DNA of 64,000 bases from Pseudomonas sp. dw_358 (GTDB lineage: Bacteria > Pseudomonadota > Gammaproteobacteria > Pseudomonadales > Pseudomonadaceae). Below the pieces are notes generated by a model. That model was not told where the DNA came from, searched no databases, and saw nothing but the letters and a program-made list of their open reading frames with translations. The stretch is from contig NZ_JAAVUX010000001.1 of NCBI RefSeq assembly GCF_018449655.1, forward strand, positions 62,001 through 126,000, read 5' to 3'. Of this stretch, positions 17,441 through 26,783 are shown in pieces. Numbering within the stretch: the stretch's first letter is position 1; each line of letters opens with the position of its first letter. The position numbers and the translations under genes are program-made.

Positions 17441-19732
17441 ATGAAAAGACTTTCCGCGCTCGCCGTTCTGGTCAGCCTGGCCGCCCTTCCGGCCTTTGCT
17501 CAAACCCCGCCGTCGCCGCTCAAAAGCAAAGAAGTATTCATCCGCGATTTGATGCAGCGCATGACCCTGCAAGAGAAGATCGGCCAACTGCGCCTGATCA
17601 GTATCGGTCCGGAAATGACCAAGCCGCAAATTCGTCAGGAGATCGCCGCCGGCAACATCGGCGGCACCTTCAACTCGGTCAGCCGCGACGAAAACCGGCC
17701 GATGCAGGACGCTGCCCTGCGCAGCCGCCTGAAGATTCCGATGTTTTTCGCCTACGACGTGATCCACGGCCACCGCACCATATTCCCCATCAGCCTGGGC
17801 CTGGCGGCCAGCTGGGACATGGACGCCATTGGCCTGAGCGCGAAAGTTGCCGCCCAGGAAGCCGCCGCCGACAGCATCGACATGACCTTCGGCCCCATGG
17901 TCGACATTTCCCGTGACGCCCGCTGGGGCCGTACCAGCGAAGGCTTCGGCGAGGACACCTACCTGGTGTCGCGCATCGCCAAGGTCATGGTGGATGGCTT
18001 CCAGGGCAATGACCCGGCCGCACCCGACCACGTCATGGCCGCCGTCAAGCACTTCGCCCTCTACGGCGCGGTCGAGGCCGGCCGCGACTACAACGCCGTG
18101 GACATGAGCCCGGTGCGCATGTACCAGGATTACCTGCCGCCCTACCGCGCCGCCCTGGATGCCGGCGCCGGGGGCGTGATGGTGGCGTTGAACTCGATCA
18201 ACGGCCAGCCGGCCACGTCCAATAAATGGTTGATGCAGGATCTGTTGCGCAAGGACTGGGGCTTCAAGGGCGTGACTATCAGCGACCACGGCGCCATTCT
18301 CGAACTGGTCAAACACGGTGTGGCCGCCGACGGCCACGAAGCGGCGAAGCTGGCGATCAAGGCTGGCATCGACATGAGCATGAACGACAAGGTCTATGGC
18401 GAGCAGCTGCCCAAGCTGCTGGCCTCCGGTGAAATCCAGCAGCGCGACATCGACAACGCGGTGCGTGACGTGCTCGGCGCCAAATACGACATGGGCCTGT
18501 TTGCCGACCCGTACCGGCGCATCGGCAAGGCTGTGGATGATCCGGCCGATATCAATGCCGAAAGCCGTCTGCACCGCGAGGCTGCCCGCGACGTCGCACG
18601 CAAGACCCTGGTCCTGCTGAAGAACGACAACCACACCCTGCCGCTGAAGAAACAAGGCAGCATCGCCCTGATCGGCCCGCTGGCCAACGCCCCCATCGAC
18701 ATGATGGGCAGCTGGTCGGCTGCCGGCATCCCGGAACAGTCGGTGACCGTGCTGCAGGGCCTGCGCGATGCCGTGGGTGACAAGGCGAAGATCCTCTACG
18801 CCAAAGGCGCCAACGTCAGCGATGACCCACGGGTACTGGCGTTCCTCAACCACATCATACTCGACCGCAAGGAAGTGGAGATTGATCCGCGTCCGGCCGC
18901 CGACATGATCGCTGAAGCCGTGAAGGTCGCGCAGAGCGCCGATGTGATTGTCGCCGCCGTGGGCGAGTCGCGGGGCATGTCCCATGAGTCGGCCAGCCGT
19001 TCGACCCTGGACATCCCGGCCCCGCAGCGCGCGTTGCTTGATGCCTTGAAAGCCACTGGCAAGCCATTGGTGCTGGTGCTGATGAACGGCCGTCCGCTGG
19101 CCCTGGAGCCTCAGCTGCAGCAATCTGACGCGCTGCTGGAAACCTGGTTCGCCGGCACCGAGGGCGGTCATGCCATCGCCGATGTTCTGTTCGGTGACTA
19201 CAATCCGTCCGGCAAGCTGCCGATGACCTTTCCACGTTCGGTGGGCCAGGTGCCGGTGTATTACAACTACCTGAGCATCGGCCGCCCGTTCGTTCCGGGC
19301 GAGCAGCCCAACTACCGCTCGCAGTACTTCGACCAAGAGCCGGGGCCGCAACTGCCGTTCGGTTACGGGCTAAGCTACACCGACTTCAAATTGTCGGACA
19401 TCACCCTCTCCAGCCCCACCATGAAGCGCGGCGGCACGCTGGAGGCCAGCGTGACCCTGAGCAACACCGGCGAGCGTGACGGTGCCACCGTGGTGCAGTT
19501 GTACCTGCGTGACGTGGCCGCATCCCTGGCCCAGCCCGTCAAGCAACTGAAGAACTTCCAGAAAGTCATGCTCAAGGCCGGTGAGTCCCGCACCTTGCAC
19601 TTCACCCTCAGCGAAGATGACTTGAAGTTCTACAACAGCCAGCTCAAATATGCCGACGAGCCGGGGCAGTTCCTGGTGCAGATCGGCCTGGATTCGGCCG
19701 ACGTCAAGCAACAGAGCTTTGTCCTTCAGTAA
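17441..19732 (+). CDS. bglX: Periplasmic beta-glucosidase, GH3
   Basis: A 763-aa exported glycoside hydrolase that cleaves beta-glucosides in the periplasm. The signal peptide is MKRLSALAVLVSLAALPAFA. The N-terminal GH3 barrel carries the catalytic nucleophile D282 in SDHGA, and the substrate-binding KHFALYG motif (conserved KH) is present. A GH3 C-terminal domain and a C-terminal fibronectin-III-like domain follow (from about FGYGLSYTDF on). Length and motif order match E. coli BglX. A stable hairpin after the stop should end transcription. Confidence 0.95.
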   Translation: MKRLSALAVLVSLAALPAFAQTPPSPLKSKEVFIRDLMQRMTLQEKIGQLRLISIGPEMTKPQIRQEIAAGNIGGTFNSVSRDENRPMQDAALRSRLKIPMFFAYDVIHGHRTIFPISLGLAASWDMDAIGLSAKVAAQEAAADSIDMTFGPMVDISRDARWGRTSEGFGEDTYLVSRIAKVMVDGFQGNDPAAPDHVMAAVKHFALYGAVEAGRDYNAVDMSPVRMYQDYLPPYRAALDAGAGGVMVALNSINGQPATSNKWLMQDLLRKDWGFKGVTISDHGAILELVKHGVAADGHEAAKLAIKAGIDMSMNDKVYGEQLPKLLASGEIQQRDIDNAVRDVLGAKYDMGLFADPYRRIGKAVDDPADINAESRLHREAARDVARKTLVLLKNDNHTLPLKKQGSIALIGPLANAPIDMMGSWSAAGIPEQSVTVLQGLRDAVGDKAKILYAKGANVSDDPRVLAFLNHIILDRKEVEIDPRPAADMIAEAVKVAQSADVIVAAVGESRGMSHESASRSTLDIPAPQRALLDALKATGKPLVLVLMNGRPLALEPQLQQSDALLETWFAGTEGGHAIADVLFGDYNPSGKLPMTFPRSVGQVPVYYNYLSIGRPFVPGEQPNYRSQYFDQEPGPQLPFGYGLSYTDFKLSDITLSSPTMKRGGTLEASVTLSNTGERDGATVVQLYLRDVAASLAQPVKQLKNFQKVMLKAGESRTLHFTLSEDDLKFYNSQLKYADEPGQFLVQIGLDSADVKQQSFVLQ

Positions 19733-19742
19733 CCCGGCCTGA

Positions 19743-19774
19743 CCGACGAAGGCCGCTGAACGGCCTTCCGTCGG
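19743..19774 (+). terminator. Terminator-like hairpin after bglX
   Basis: CCGACG-A-AGGCCG (19743-19755) pairs with CGGCCT-T-CCGTCGG (19761-19774) around CTGAA, giving a long GC-rich stem 11 nt after the stop. There is no T-run behind it. Confidence 0.5.
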
Positions 19775-19858
19775 ATCACCCTCAAGCTTGCCCCTGTGCC
19801 GTCGATGACGCTATCGAGCTTTCGATAACAACAATCTCGCCCCGCACAGGTGCTCCTT

Positions 19859-21847
19859 ATGTTCAGAACCATCCAGGCCCGCTATACGCTATTCCTGCTT
19901 CTTTTCATGCTGGTGTTGCTGGCGCTGACCGTGGTCGGCATCAGCCAACTGGTCGCGCCCAAGTTAAGCGCCACTGAAGAGCAGGTCGCACTCAACCGCG
20001 TGGGCGAAGTGGCGGACCAGATCAAGGGCGAACTCAATAAAGTACAGGCCCAGCAACGCAGTATTACCCAGACCATTCCTCTGCTCGACAGCGATGCCAT
20101 CGACGTGGTGTTGCCAGGCCTGGTGGACCAGTACGGCGAATTGAAAGTGTTCGGCGGCGGTATCTGGCCACTGCCCAACCAGCGCGCACCTGGACGCAAC
20201 AAGTACAGCACCTTCTGGCACCGCGACGCCTCCGGCAAGCTGGCGGTGAACACCTTTTGGAACAGCGACGCCGCGCCCAACTATTACGACCAGAGCTGGT
20301 ACAAGGGCGGCCTTGCCACTCCGGCCGGCCAATGCGCCTGGGCCGCCGCCTACAAGGACGACGCCAGCGCCGAACCGCGTACCAACTGCGCCATGAGCAT
20401 TCTCAAGAATGGCGCGCCTTACGGCGTCTCGACCATCGACGTGACCCTGGGTTTCTTCAATGACCTGGTAGCCCGCAAGGAGAAAGACCTGAGCGCTGAA
20501 ATGCTCATCGTCGAGGGCGACGGCAAGATCATCAGCAACACCACTCACATCAACAGCCCGATCGTGCTGAAGAACATCTCCGAGCTCGCCGGCAGCGTGC
20601 CGTTCGCCGCCCAGTTGCAGGCCGCCATGGCCCGCCGCGACCAGGGCCCGCAGCGCGCGGAGTTCGATAACGCGGGCACCACCAGCGTGTTCTTCCTGCG
20701 CAGCATCGAAGGCACGCCGTGGTACCTGGCCACCGCACTGCCCAAGTCGCTGCTGACCGCGCAGCGCGACGACGTGCTCAAGACCCTGGGCTGGTTGCAG
20801 ATTCCGCTGGTGATCCTGCTGGTGCTGTTGCAAGTCTTCGCCATCAGCAAGCTGACTCAGCGCCTGCGCACACTCAAGCTGAATATCGATGCGCTGTCGG
20901 CCGGGGATGCCGACTTGACCAAACGCATTATCATTCGCGCCGAGGATGAAGTGGGCGCGATCGGTCATTCGGTGAACAAGTTCATCGGCTACCTGCAGAA
21001 TCTGATCGGCGAGGTCAACGATGCCACCGGCGCCATGGCTTCAAGCCTGGACGCGCTGCAACGCACCTCCCAGCAGACCAGCGAGATTCTGGTGCGCCAC
21101 GCCTCGGAAACCGACCAGACCGTGACAGCCATCAACGAAATGAGCTCGACGGCGGAAAACGTCGCGCAGAATGCTGCCGAAACCGCCGAATTCACCCAAC
21201 GCGCCAACGAGCACGCCGACCGCTCGCGGATCATCGTCAGTGAAGCGTCCAACAGCGTGGTCGCCCTGGTGGACGAAGTGGCCAGCGCCACGGCCAAGGT
21301 CGAAGGCATGCAGCAGGATGCCCAGCGCATCACCGAAACCCTGGGCGTGATCGGTGCCATTGCCGGGCAGACCAACCTGCTGGCCCTGAACGCAGCCATC
21401 GAGGCGGCGCGGGCGGGCGAACAAGGGCGAGGCTTTGCCGTTGTCGCCGATGAGGTACGCGCCCTCGCCGCCCGCACTCAGGCAAGCACCAGCGAGATCA
21501 ACGAGGTCCTCGGCCGCCTGACCCGCGGGGTGATCACCTCGGTGACCGCCATGGAACAGACCCAGGCCAGCTGCCAGTCGGCAGCCGACGCCACTGCACG
21601 GGTCAACTCCGGGCTGGACGAGATGGCCAGCTCGGTGGGGCAGATCAATAACCTCAGCACCCAGATTGCCACCGCCGCCGAGCAGCAAAGCGCCGTGACC
21701 GAAGAAATCAACCGCAGCATGGTGCAGATCCGTCACATGGTCGACGAGCTGTTGCGCAGTGGTGAAGCCAGTGACAGCAATACCCGGGATCTGTTGGCGG
21801 CCAATGGGCGGGTGAGCAGCTTGATGAAGCGGTTTCGCGTGCGGTAA
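19859..21847 (+). CDS. Methyl-accepting chemotaxis protein, dCache sensor
   Basis: A 662-aa receptor with a membrane helix at about 9-31, a periplasmic dCache-type region of about 290 residues, a second helix near 315-335, HAMP, and a signalling domain with [22 protein letters not shown]. The sensor has a QSWYKGG segment (145-151) and two cysteines, C159 and C177, flanking a [10 protein letters not shown] loop. It lacks the amino-acid-binding motif seen in the PctA-type receptor at 48974. The ATG at 19859 follows AGG by 8 nt, and a GTG 9 nt upstream is the alternative start. A weak sigma-28-like TTCGATAA lies at 19821-19828. The ligand is unknown. Confidence 0.9.
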   Translation: MFRTIQARYTLFLLLFMLVLLALTVVGISQLVAPKLSATEEQVALNRVGEVADQIKGELNKVQAQQRSITQTIPLLDSDAIDVVLPGLVDQYGELKVFGGGIWPLPNQRAPGRNKYSTFWHRDASGKLAVNTFWNSDAAPNYYDQSWYKGGLATPAGQCAWAAAYKDDASAEPRTNCAMSILKNGAPYGVSTIDVTLGFFNDLVARKEKDLSAEMLIVEGDGKIISNTTHINSPIVLKNISELAGSVPFAAQLQAAMARRDQGPQRAEFDNAGTTSVFFLRSIEGTPWYLATALPKSLLTAQRDDVLKTLGWLQIPLVILLVLLQVFAISKLTQRLRTLKLNIDALSAGDADLTKRIIIRAEDEVGAIGHSVNKFIGYLQNLIGEVNDATGAMASSLDALQRTSQQTSEILVRHASETDQTVTAINEMSSTAENVAQNAAETAEFTQRANEHADRSRIIVSEASNSVVALVDEVASATAKVEGMQQDAQRITETLGVIGAIAGQTNLLALNAAIEAARAGEQGRGFAVVADEVRALAARTQASTSEINEVLGRLTRGVITSVTAMEQTQASCQSAADATARVNSGLDEMASSVGQINNLSTQIATAAEQQSAVTEEINRSMVQIRHMVDELLRSGEASDSNTRDLLAANGRVSSLMKRFRVR

Positions 21848-21864
21848 CGGCTCGACCAATAGCT

Positions 21865-21950
21865 GCAGGACCGAGCCTGCTCGGGAATTCAACGAGGCGG
21901 TGTATCCCGTACATCGCAGGGTGGTGTTCCCGAGCAAGCTCGATCCTGCA
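21865..21950. repeat. REP pair (BIME-like)
   Basis: TGCA-GGACCGAGCCTGCTCGGGA (core 21868-21886) is matched in inverted orientation by TCCCGAGCAAGCTCGATCC-TGCA (core 21928-21946). The two arms are 41 bp apart, between the chemoreceptor stop and the flavin reductase start. Confidence 0.8.
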
Positions 21951-22021
21951 CAAGACCCCGGACGACGCAGTCCGGCAGGATAGCGCTACACTGGCCCTTT
22001 CCATGACCAGGACCTGCCTCC

Positions 22022-22642
22022 ATGCCGGACGAAATCCATTTCTACGAACCCTCCAAGGGCCACGGCCTGGCCCACGACCCGTTCAATGCGATCGTCGGGC
22101 CGCGGCCCATTGGCTGGATTTCGTCCCAGGACGTTCAGGGCCGGCTCAACCTGGCGCCTTACAGTTTTTTTAATGGTTTCAACTACATTCCGCCGATCAT
22201 CGGTTTCTCCAGCGTGGGCCGCAAAGACAGCCTGAACAACATCGAGAAGACCGGCGAGTTCGGCTGGAACCTGGCCACCCGGCCCCTGGCCGAAGCGATG
22301 AATCAGAGCTGCGCGGCCGTCAGCCCCGACGTCGACGAGTTTGTCCTCAGTGGGCTGACGCCGGTAGCCTCGCGCATCATCGCAGTGCCGCGCGTCCAGG
22401 AAAGCCCGGTGTCATTTGAATGCAAGGTCACCCAGATCATCCAGCTCAAGCGCGCCGATCAGCAACCGGTACCCAGCTGGCTGGTGCTAGGTGAAGTGGT
22501 GGCCGTGCACATCGCCAGCTGGTTGCTCAAGGAGGGCGTCTACGACACCGCCGCCGCCGAGCCGATTCTGCGCGGGGGCGGCCCGGCGGATTACTTCCAG
22601 CTGGGCGAAGAGGCCAAGTTCAAGATGTTCCGCCCCAAATAG
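22022..22642 (+). CDS. Flavin reductase-like / DIM6-NTAB family flavoprotein
   Basis: A 206-aa FMN-binding split-barrel protein of the flavin reductase-like family. Family marks are the N-terminal IVGPRPIGWISSQD segment, NLAPYSFFNGFNYIPPIIGFS, and FGWNLATRPLAEAMN. Members either reduce flavin for partner monooxygenases or are uncharacterised NAD(P)H-flavin oxidoreductases. The adjacent ABM monooxygenase on the opposite strand may be unrelated. The ATG at 22022 follows a REP pair by about 70 bp, so a promoter must lie in 21951-22010. Confidence 0.88.
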   Translation: MPDEIHFYEPSKGHGLAHDPFNAIVGPRPIGWISSQDVQGRLNLAPYSFFNGFNYIPPIIGFSSVGRKDSLNNIEKTGEFGWNLATRPLAEAMNQSCAAVSPDVDEFVLSGLTPVASRIIAVPRVQESPVSFECKVTQIIQLKRADQQPVPSWLVLGEVVAVHIASWLLKEGVYDTAAAEPILRGGGPADYFQLGEEAKFKMFRPK

Positions 22643-22652
22643 GCCCCGTCTT

Positions 22653-22886
22653 TCAGGCCCAGATCAGTTCGCCGTCGCTGTCGACATTGCGCAACGCTTG
22701 CAGCCGGTCGCTGGCGGCCTGATCAGCCTCGTGAGCCTTGCCGAAGTGTTGCCCATCGAGAATCTTGTGGAAGCGCGGCGCGCCGCCGTCCACCAGCGCC
22801 TTGACGGCGATGGCGGCACTGTAGCCGCCGTCACCGGGGACCACCGCCGATACGGCTTCAAATTGTTCGAAAACCTTGCGTGCCAT
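22653..22886 (-). CDS. Hypothetical small protein
   Basis: A 77-aa soluble protein (MARKVFEQFEAVSAVVPGDG...), acidic, with no membrane segment or known motif. It ends 10 bp from the flavin reductase stop and lies about 40 bp downstream of the ABM monooxygenase gene on the same strand, so it could be the second gene of that unit. The ribosome site is weak, and a TTG 12 nt upstream is the alternative start. I do not recognise a family. Confidence 0.55.
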   Translation of the reverse strand: MARKVFEQFEAVSAVVPGDGGYSAAIAVKALVDGGAPRFHKILDGQHFGKAHEADQAASDRLQALRNVDSDGELIWA

Positions 22887-22927
22887 AAACAGTATCAACC
22901 CGGCCAGTTCAATGAAGGACCCCTATT

Positions 22928-23266
22928 CTAACCGGCCCGCTGCTGCTGCAACATGGCCTGGCTGGCGTTGACGTTTTCGAAGGTGTGCAGATCCAGGCTG
23001 CTGACCAGCAAATCCTGCACCACGTCGCTGAAGATCTGCATGGCCGGCGAAGCGAAGTAATCGCTCATGGCTTCCTGGCTGCTCCAAAACCCGGTGATCA
23101 GCCACAGGCTATCGTCACAGTGGCTATGTTGCAGGGCAAAATGCAGGCAGCCAGGGGCGTGTCTTGAAGGTTCGAGCAGGCAGACCAGGCGCTCGCCCAG
23201 CGCGGCCGAATAGCCGGGACGAGCCCGGACAAAGGCTGAATGACTGACCATCATGTGTTGAGTCAT
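22928..23266 (-). CDS. ABM-domain monooxygenase-like protein
   Basis: A 112-aa protein with an antibiotic-biosynthesis-monooxygenase (dimeric alpha-beta barrel) domain. The pattern is FVRARPGYSAALGERL, then GCLHFALQHSHCDDSLWLITGFWSSQEAMSDYFAS (about 38-72), then a hydrophobic C-terminal strand. Such proteins act as cofactor-free quinone-forming monooxygenases or in stress responses, and the substrate is unknown. The ATG at 23266 has AGGAG 8 nt upstream. It is divergent from an AraC-family gene 329 bp away. Its leader contains a perfect 9-bp hairpin (23299-23321), followed on the minus strand by TTTCTT, so attenuation is possible. Confidence 0.82.
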   Translation of the reverse strand: MTQHMMVSHSAFVRARPGYSAALGERLVCLLEPSRHAPGCLHFALQHSHCDDSLWLITGFWSSQEAMSDYFASPAMQIFSDVVQDLLVSSLDLHTFENVNASQAMLQQQRAG

Positions 23267-23298
23267 GTTCTGCACTCCTGAAGCGGGTGCCGAAGAAA

Positions 23299-23321
23299 GC
23301 CTGGTTCCCCGCGAACCAGGC
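23299..23321 (-). promoter_or_regulatory. Terminator-like hairpin in the leader of the ABM gene
   Basis: On the minus strand GCCTGGTTC pairs perfectly with GAACCAGGC around a 5-nt loop and is followed by TTTCTTC, 33 bp upstream of the ABM start. The shape is that of an intrinsic terminator placed in a leader, hence a possible attenuator. It could also simply end antisense or upstream transcripts. Confidence 0.45.
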
Positions 23322-23364
23322 AGGCTCTCCGACAGGTACAGAGATTAACCGGCGGCTGCCGGGT

Positions 23365-23523
23365 TCGTTAGCCGATTCCTGTCGAACGCTTGCCTGATTC
23401 TGCAAGCGCGGGCTCGCTGCGGCTAACGATGGGGGACGAAGACCCGTGTTTTTGTGCAAGTCTGCTGACAATAATTGCCCTGAAACAGCGACCGCTCGTA
23501 CCGCCCGGCAGAATCAGGCAAGC
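23365..23523. promoter_or_regulatory. Two interleaved long inverted repeats in the ABM/AraC divergent region
   Basis: An exact 16-bp inverted repeat has arms GCTTGCCTGATTCTGC (23388-23403) and its reverse complement (23508-23523), 104 bp apart. A second, 10-bp pair is TCGTTAGCCG (23365-23374) with CGGCTAACGA (23420-23429). They interleave and lie between the divergent starts at 23266 and 23596. Spaced arms of this kind suggest operator sites for a looping regulator such as the adjacent AraC-family protein. That role is inferred. Confidence 0.45.
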
Positions 23524-23595
23524 CGGGAGCAGTATCCGACTACCCTGCTGGCTTGCATGATCGTACGATTGGCTCATCCCGCACGGAGCTTGACC

Positions 23596-24528
23596 ATGAC
23601 CCAGCTCGACCCCTTGCCCGCCTCTCGTTTATCGACCTCGCTGGACTTGCAGCGGGTCGAGCTGGCCGATCTGATTCGCCGCCACGTCACGCTGGAAGGC
23701 TGCCTGAAGACTGCTATCGACCCCTTGCATCTGGTGCGTTACGACCACTGCACTCAGTCCTTCCCGGCACTGGCCCAACCAGCCCTGTGTATCCTCGCCC
23801 ACGGCAGCAAGCAAGTGCAGCTGGGCGATGAGCGCTATATCTATGACCCTTTGAATTTCATGGTGGTCTCGGTGGCGATGCCCATCAGCGGGCGCATTCT
23901 GGAAGCCAGCCCGGACGACCCCAGCCTGTCGGTGCGACTGGACATCGATCCGGCCGAAATCAATGCGCTGATCGCCGAAGCCGGGCCCTTGGGCGTGCCG
24001 GCGCGGCCGACGGGGCGCGGGCTGTACGTCGAGGCCATGGACGGGCCGCTGCTGGACGCGGTGTTACGGCTGGTGCGGCTGCTGGACACCCCCAAGGACA
24101 TCGCCATGCTGGCGCCCTTGGTGCGTCGGGAAATTCTTTATCGCCTGCTGCGTGGGCAGCAGGGTCATCGGCTGTATGAAATCGCTGTGGGCAATAGCCA
24201 GACCCATCGGGTCAGCCGGGCGATCCAGTGGCTCAACAGCCACTTTCACGAACCGCTGCGCATCGATGAGCTGGCCCGTGAGGTCAACCTCAGCGTGTCC
24301 ACCCTGCATCACCGATTCAAGGCCGTGACGTCCATGAGCCCGTTGCAGTATCAAAAGCAATTGCGCCTGCAGGAAGCCCGGCGTCTGATGCTCAACCAAG
24401 GGCTGGAAGCCTCGGCGGCAGGCTATCAGGTGGGCTACGAAAGCCCGTCACAGTTCAGCCGCGAGTACAGCCGTCTGTTCGGCGCCCCGCCGTTGCGCGA
24501 TCTGGCTCGGTTGCGCCAGACGGTCTAG
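23596..24528 (+). CDS. AraC-family transcriptional regulator
   Basis: A 310-aa regulator with an AraC_N-type sensing domain (about 25-190, with LHLVRYDHCTQSFPALAQPALCILAHGSK) and a C-terminal double helix-turn-helix domain (about 205-305). The second HTH signature is AAGYQVGYESPSQFSREYSRLFG. The ATG at 23596 has GGAG 7 nt upstream, and the frame opens earlier without a ribosome site. Its likely target is the divergent ABM gene, through the inverted repeats between them. It ends on the palindromic stop CTAG shared with pobR. Confidence 0.88.
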   Translation: MTQLDPLPASRLSTSLDLQRVELADLIRRHVTLEGCLKTAIDPLHLVRYDHCTQSFPALAQPALCILAHGSKQVQLGDERYIYDPLNFMVVSVAMPISGRILEASPDDPSLSVRLDIDPAEINALIAEAGPLGVPARPTGRGLYVEAMDGPLLDAVLRLVRLLDTPKDIAMLAPLVRREILYRLLRGQQGHRLYEIAVGNSQTHRVSRAIQWLNSHFHEPLRIDELAREVNLSVSTLHHRFKAVTSMSPLQYQKQLRLQEARRLMLNQGLEASAAGYQVGYESPSQFSREYSRLFGAPPLRDLARLRQTV

Positions 24529-25397
24529 CCGGCCTCGCGAAAAGCGCTGGGCGAGACGCCGGCCAGGCGCCGGAAAAACCTGGAGAAGTAGGCCGGATCG
24601 CCAAACCCCAGGGTCTCGGCCAACTGCGCCACCGTCATGTTGGTGTAGATCAGACAGCGCTTGGCTTCGAGCAACTGGCGCTGATGAATGATCTGCAACG
24701 CCGACTGGCCCGCCAGCTCGCGGCAGATGCTGTTCAGGTGAGCGACCGAAATACCGATGCCATGAGCCATGACCTCGACGCTGCCATGGCTGCGAAAATC
24801 GCGCTCCACGCGCTGCATGAATTGGCTTAGATACGCCTGGCTGCGCCCGGGTATCTGACCGGCCGCCCGTCCCTTGAGCACCTGCCGTCCGACCCATACC
24901 AAGGCGGCGCCAACCAAGGCATGCAACAACACATCCCGCGCTGGCTGGTCGCTCTGGTACTCCAGCTGAATCGCCGAAAAAAGCCGGTTCAGGTAGGCGC
25001 GGTCAGCGCTCACCGGGTAGCTGGCTGGCCGCGCGAAGACCGCCATGGCCGGGCCCATCTGTGCCTGCAACTGACTGACCAGCGGCGCGGCCAGTGTCAG
25101 CACATAGCCGTCGATGTCTTCGGAAAAATGGAAGCCATGCACACACAACGGCGGCACCACCTGCACCGCCGAGCGGGTGATCAGTTGACGCTGGCCTTCG
25201 ATGTCTATTTGAGCCTGACCGCGGTGCACATACAGCAACTGATACAGGTCGGCGTGCCGATGCGGCTGAATCTCCCAATGGTGCAGGCGGCTGCGCTTGG
25301 GAATGGTCTCGCAATGCAGCAGGTCGGGCGTCGGCCAGGCCAGCCCTTCGCCGTATAACTTGAACACTGGAATGCGGGACGCGACGGGCTGGGTCAA
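24525..25397 (-). CDS. pobR: PobR, AraC-family activator of pobA
   Basis: A 290-aa regulator divergent from pobA. In pseudomonads PobR activates pobA in response to 4-hydroxybenzoate. The N-terminal cupin-like domain contains IPVFKLYGE and HRHADLYQLLYVHRG, and the C-terminal AraC HTH ends with TLGFGDPAYFSRFFRRLAGVSPS (about 258-280). I choose the TTG at 25397 (MTQPVASRIPVFKLYGE). It has GGAG about 8 nt upstream and matches the known PobR N terminus as I recall it, whereas a GTG 39 nt upstream lacks one. Its stop overlaps that of the AraC gene (CTAG). Confidence 0.88.
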   Translation of the reverse strand: MTQPVASRIPVFKLYGEGLAWPTPDLLHCETIPKRSRLHHWEIQPHRHADLYQLLYVHRGQAQIDIEGQRQLITRSAVQVVPPLCVHGFHFSEDIDGYVLTLAAPLVSQLQAQMGPAMAVFARPASYPVSADRAYLNRLFSAIQLEYQSDQPARDVLLHALVGAALVWVGRQVLKGRAAGQIPGRSQAYLSQFMQRVERDFRSHGSVEVMAHGIGISVAHLNSICRELAGQSALQIIHQRQLLEAKRCLIYTNMTVAQLAETLGFGDPAYFSRFFRRLAGVSPSAFREAG

Positions 25398-25422
25398 AGT
25401 GGTTCTCCGCGGACAGGGCCTG

Positions 25423-25447
25423 TTCGCTAATCGCACAAATAAGCGAA
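25423..25447. promoter_or_regulatory. Possible PobR operator
   Basis: An inverted repeat TTCGCT-N13-AGCGAA lies in the 146-bp divergent pobR-pobA region. It is the most symmetric site there. The PobR target here is not known to me, so the assignment is positional. Confidence 0.35.
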
Positions 25448-25468
25448 AAGTACCGGCTAATACGTTGA

Positions 25469-26728
<1,260 letters not shown>

Positions 26729-26737
26729 GCAGCTAAA

Positions 26738-26747
26738 TAGCTAGCTA
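26738..26747. promoter_or_regulatory. Palindrome upstream of the DHA2 exporter
   Basis: TAGCTAGCTA is a perfect 10-bp palindrome within an AT-rich stretch, 37 bp before the MFS start. It may be an operator or promoter element. No regulator gene is adjacent on this side. Confidence 0.3.
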
Positions 26748-26783
26748 ATGAAGTAAACTGCGCGTCATTCGATCTGCGACCTA

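Noticed and set aside
17381..19351. 656-codon open frame antisense to bglX
   Set aside because: It is a shadow frame. The sense strand encodes a complete GH3 enzyme with signal peptide and catalytic residue.
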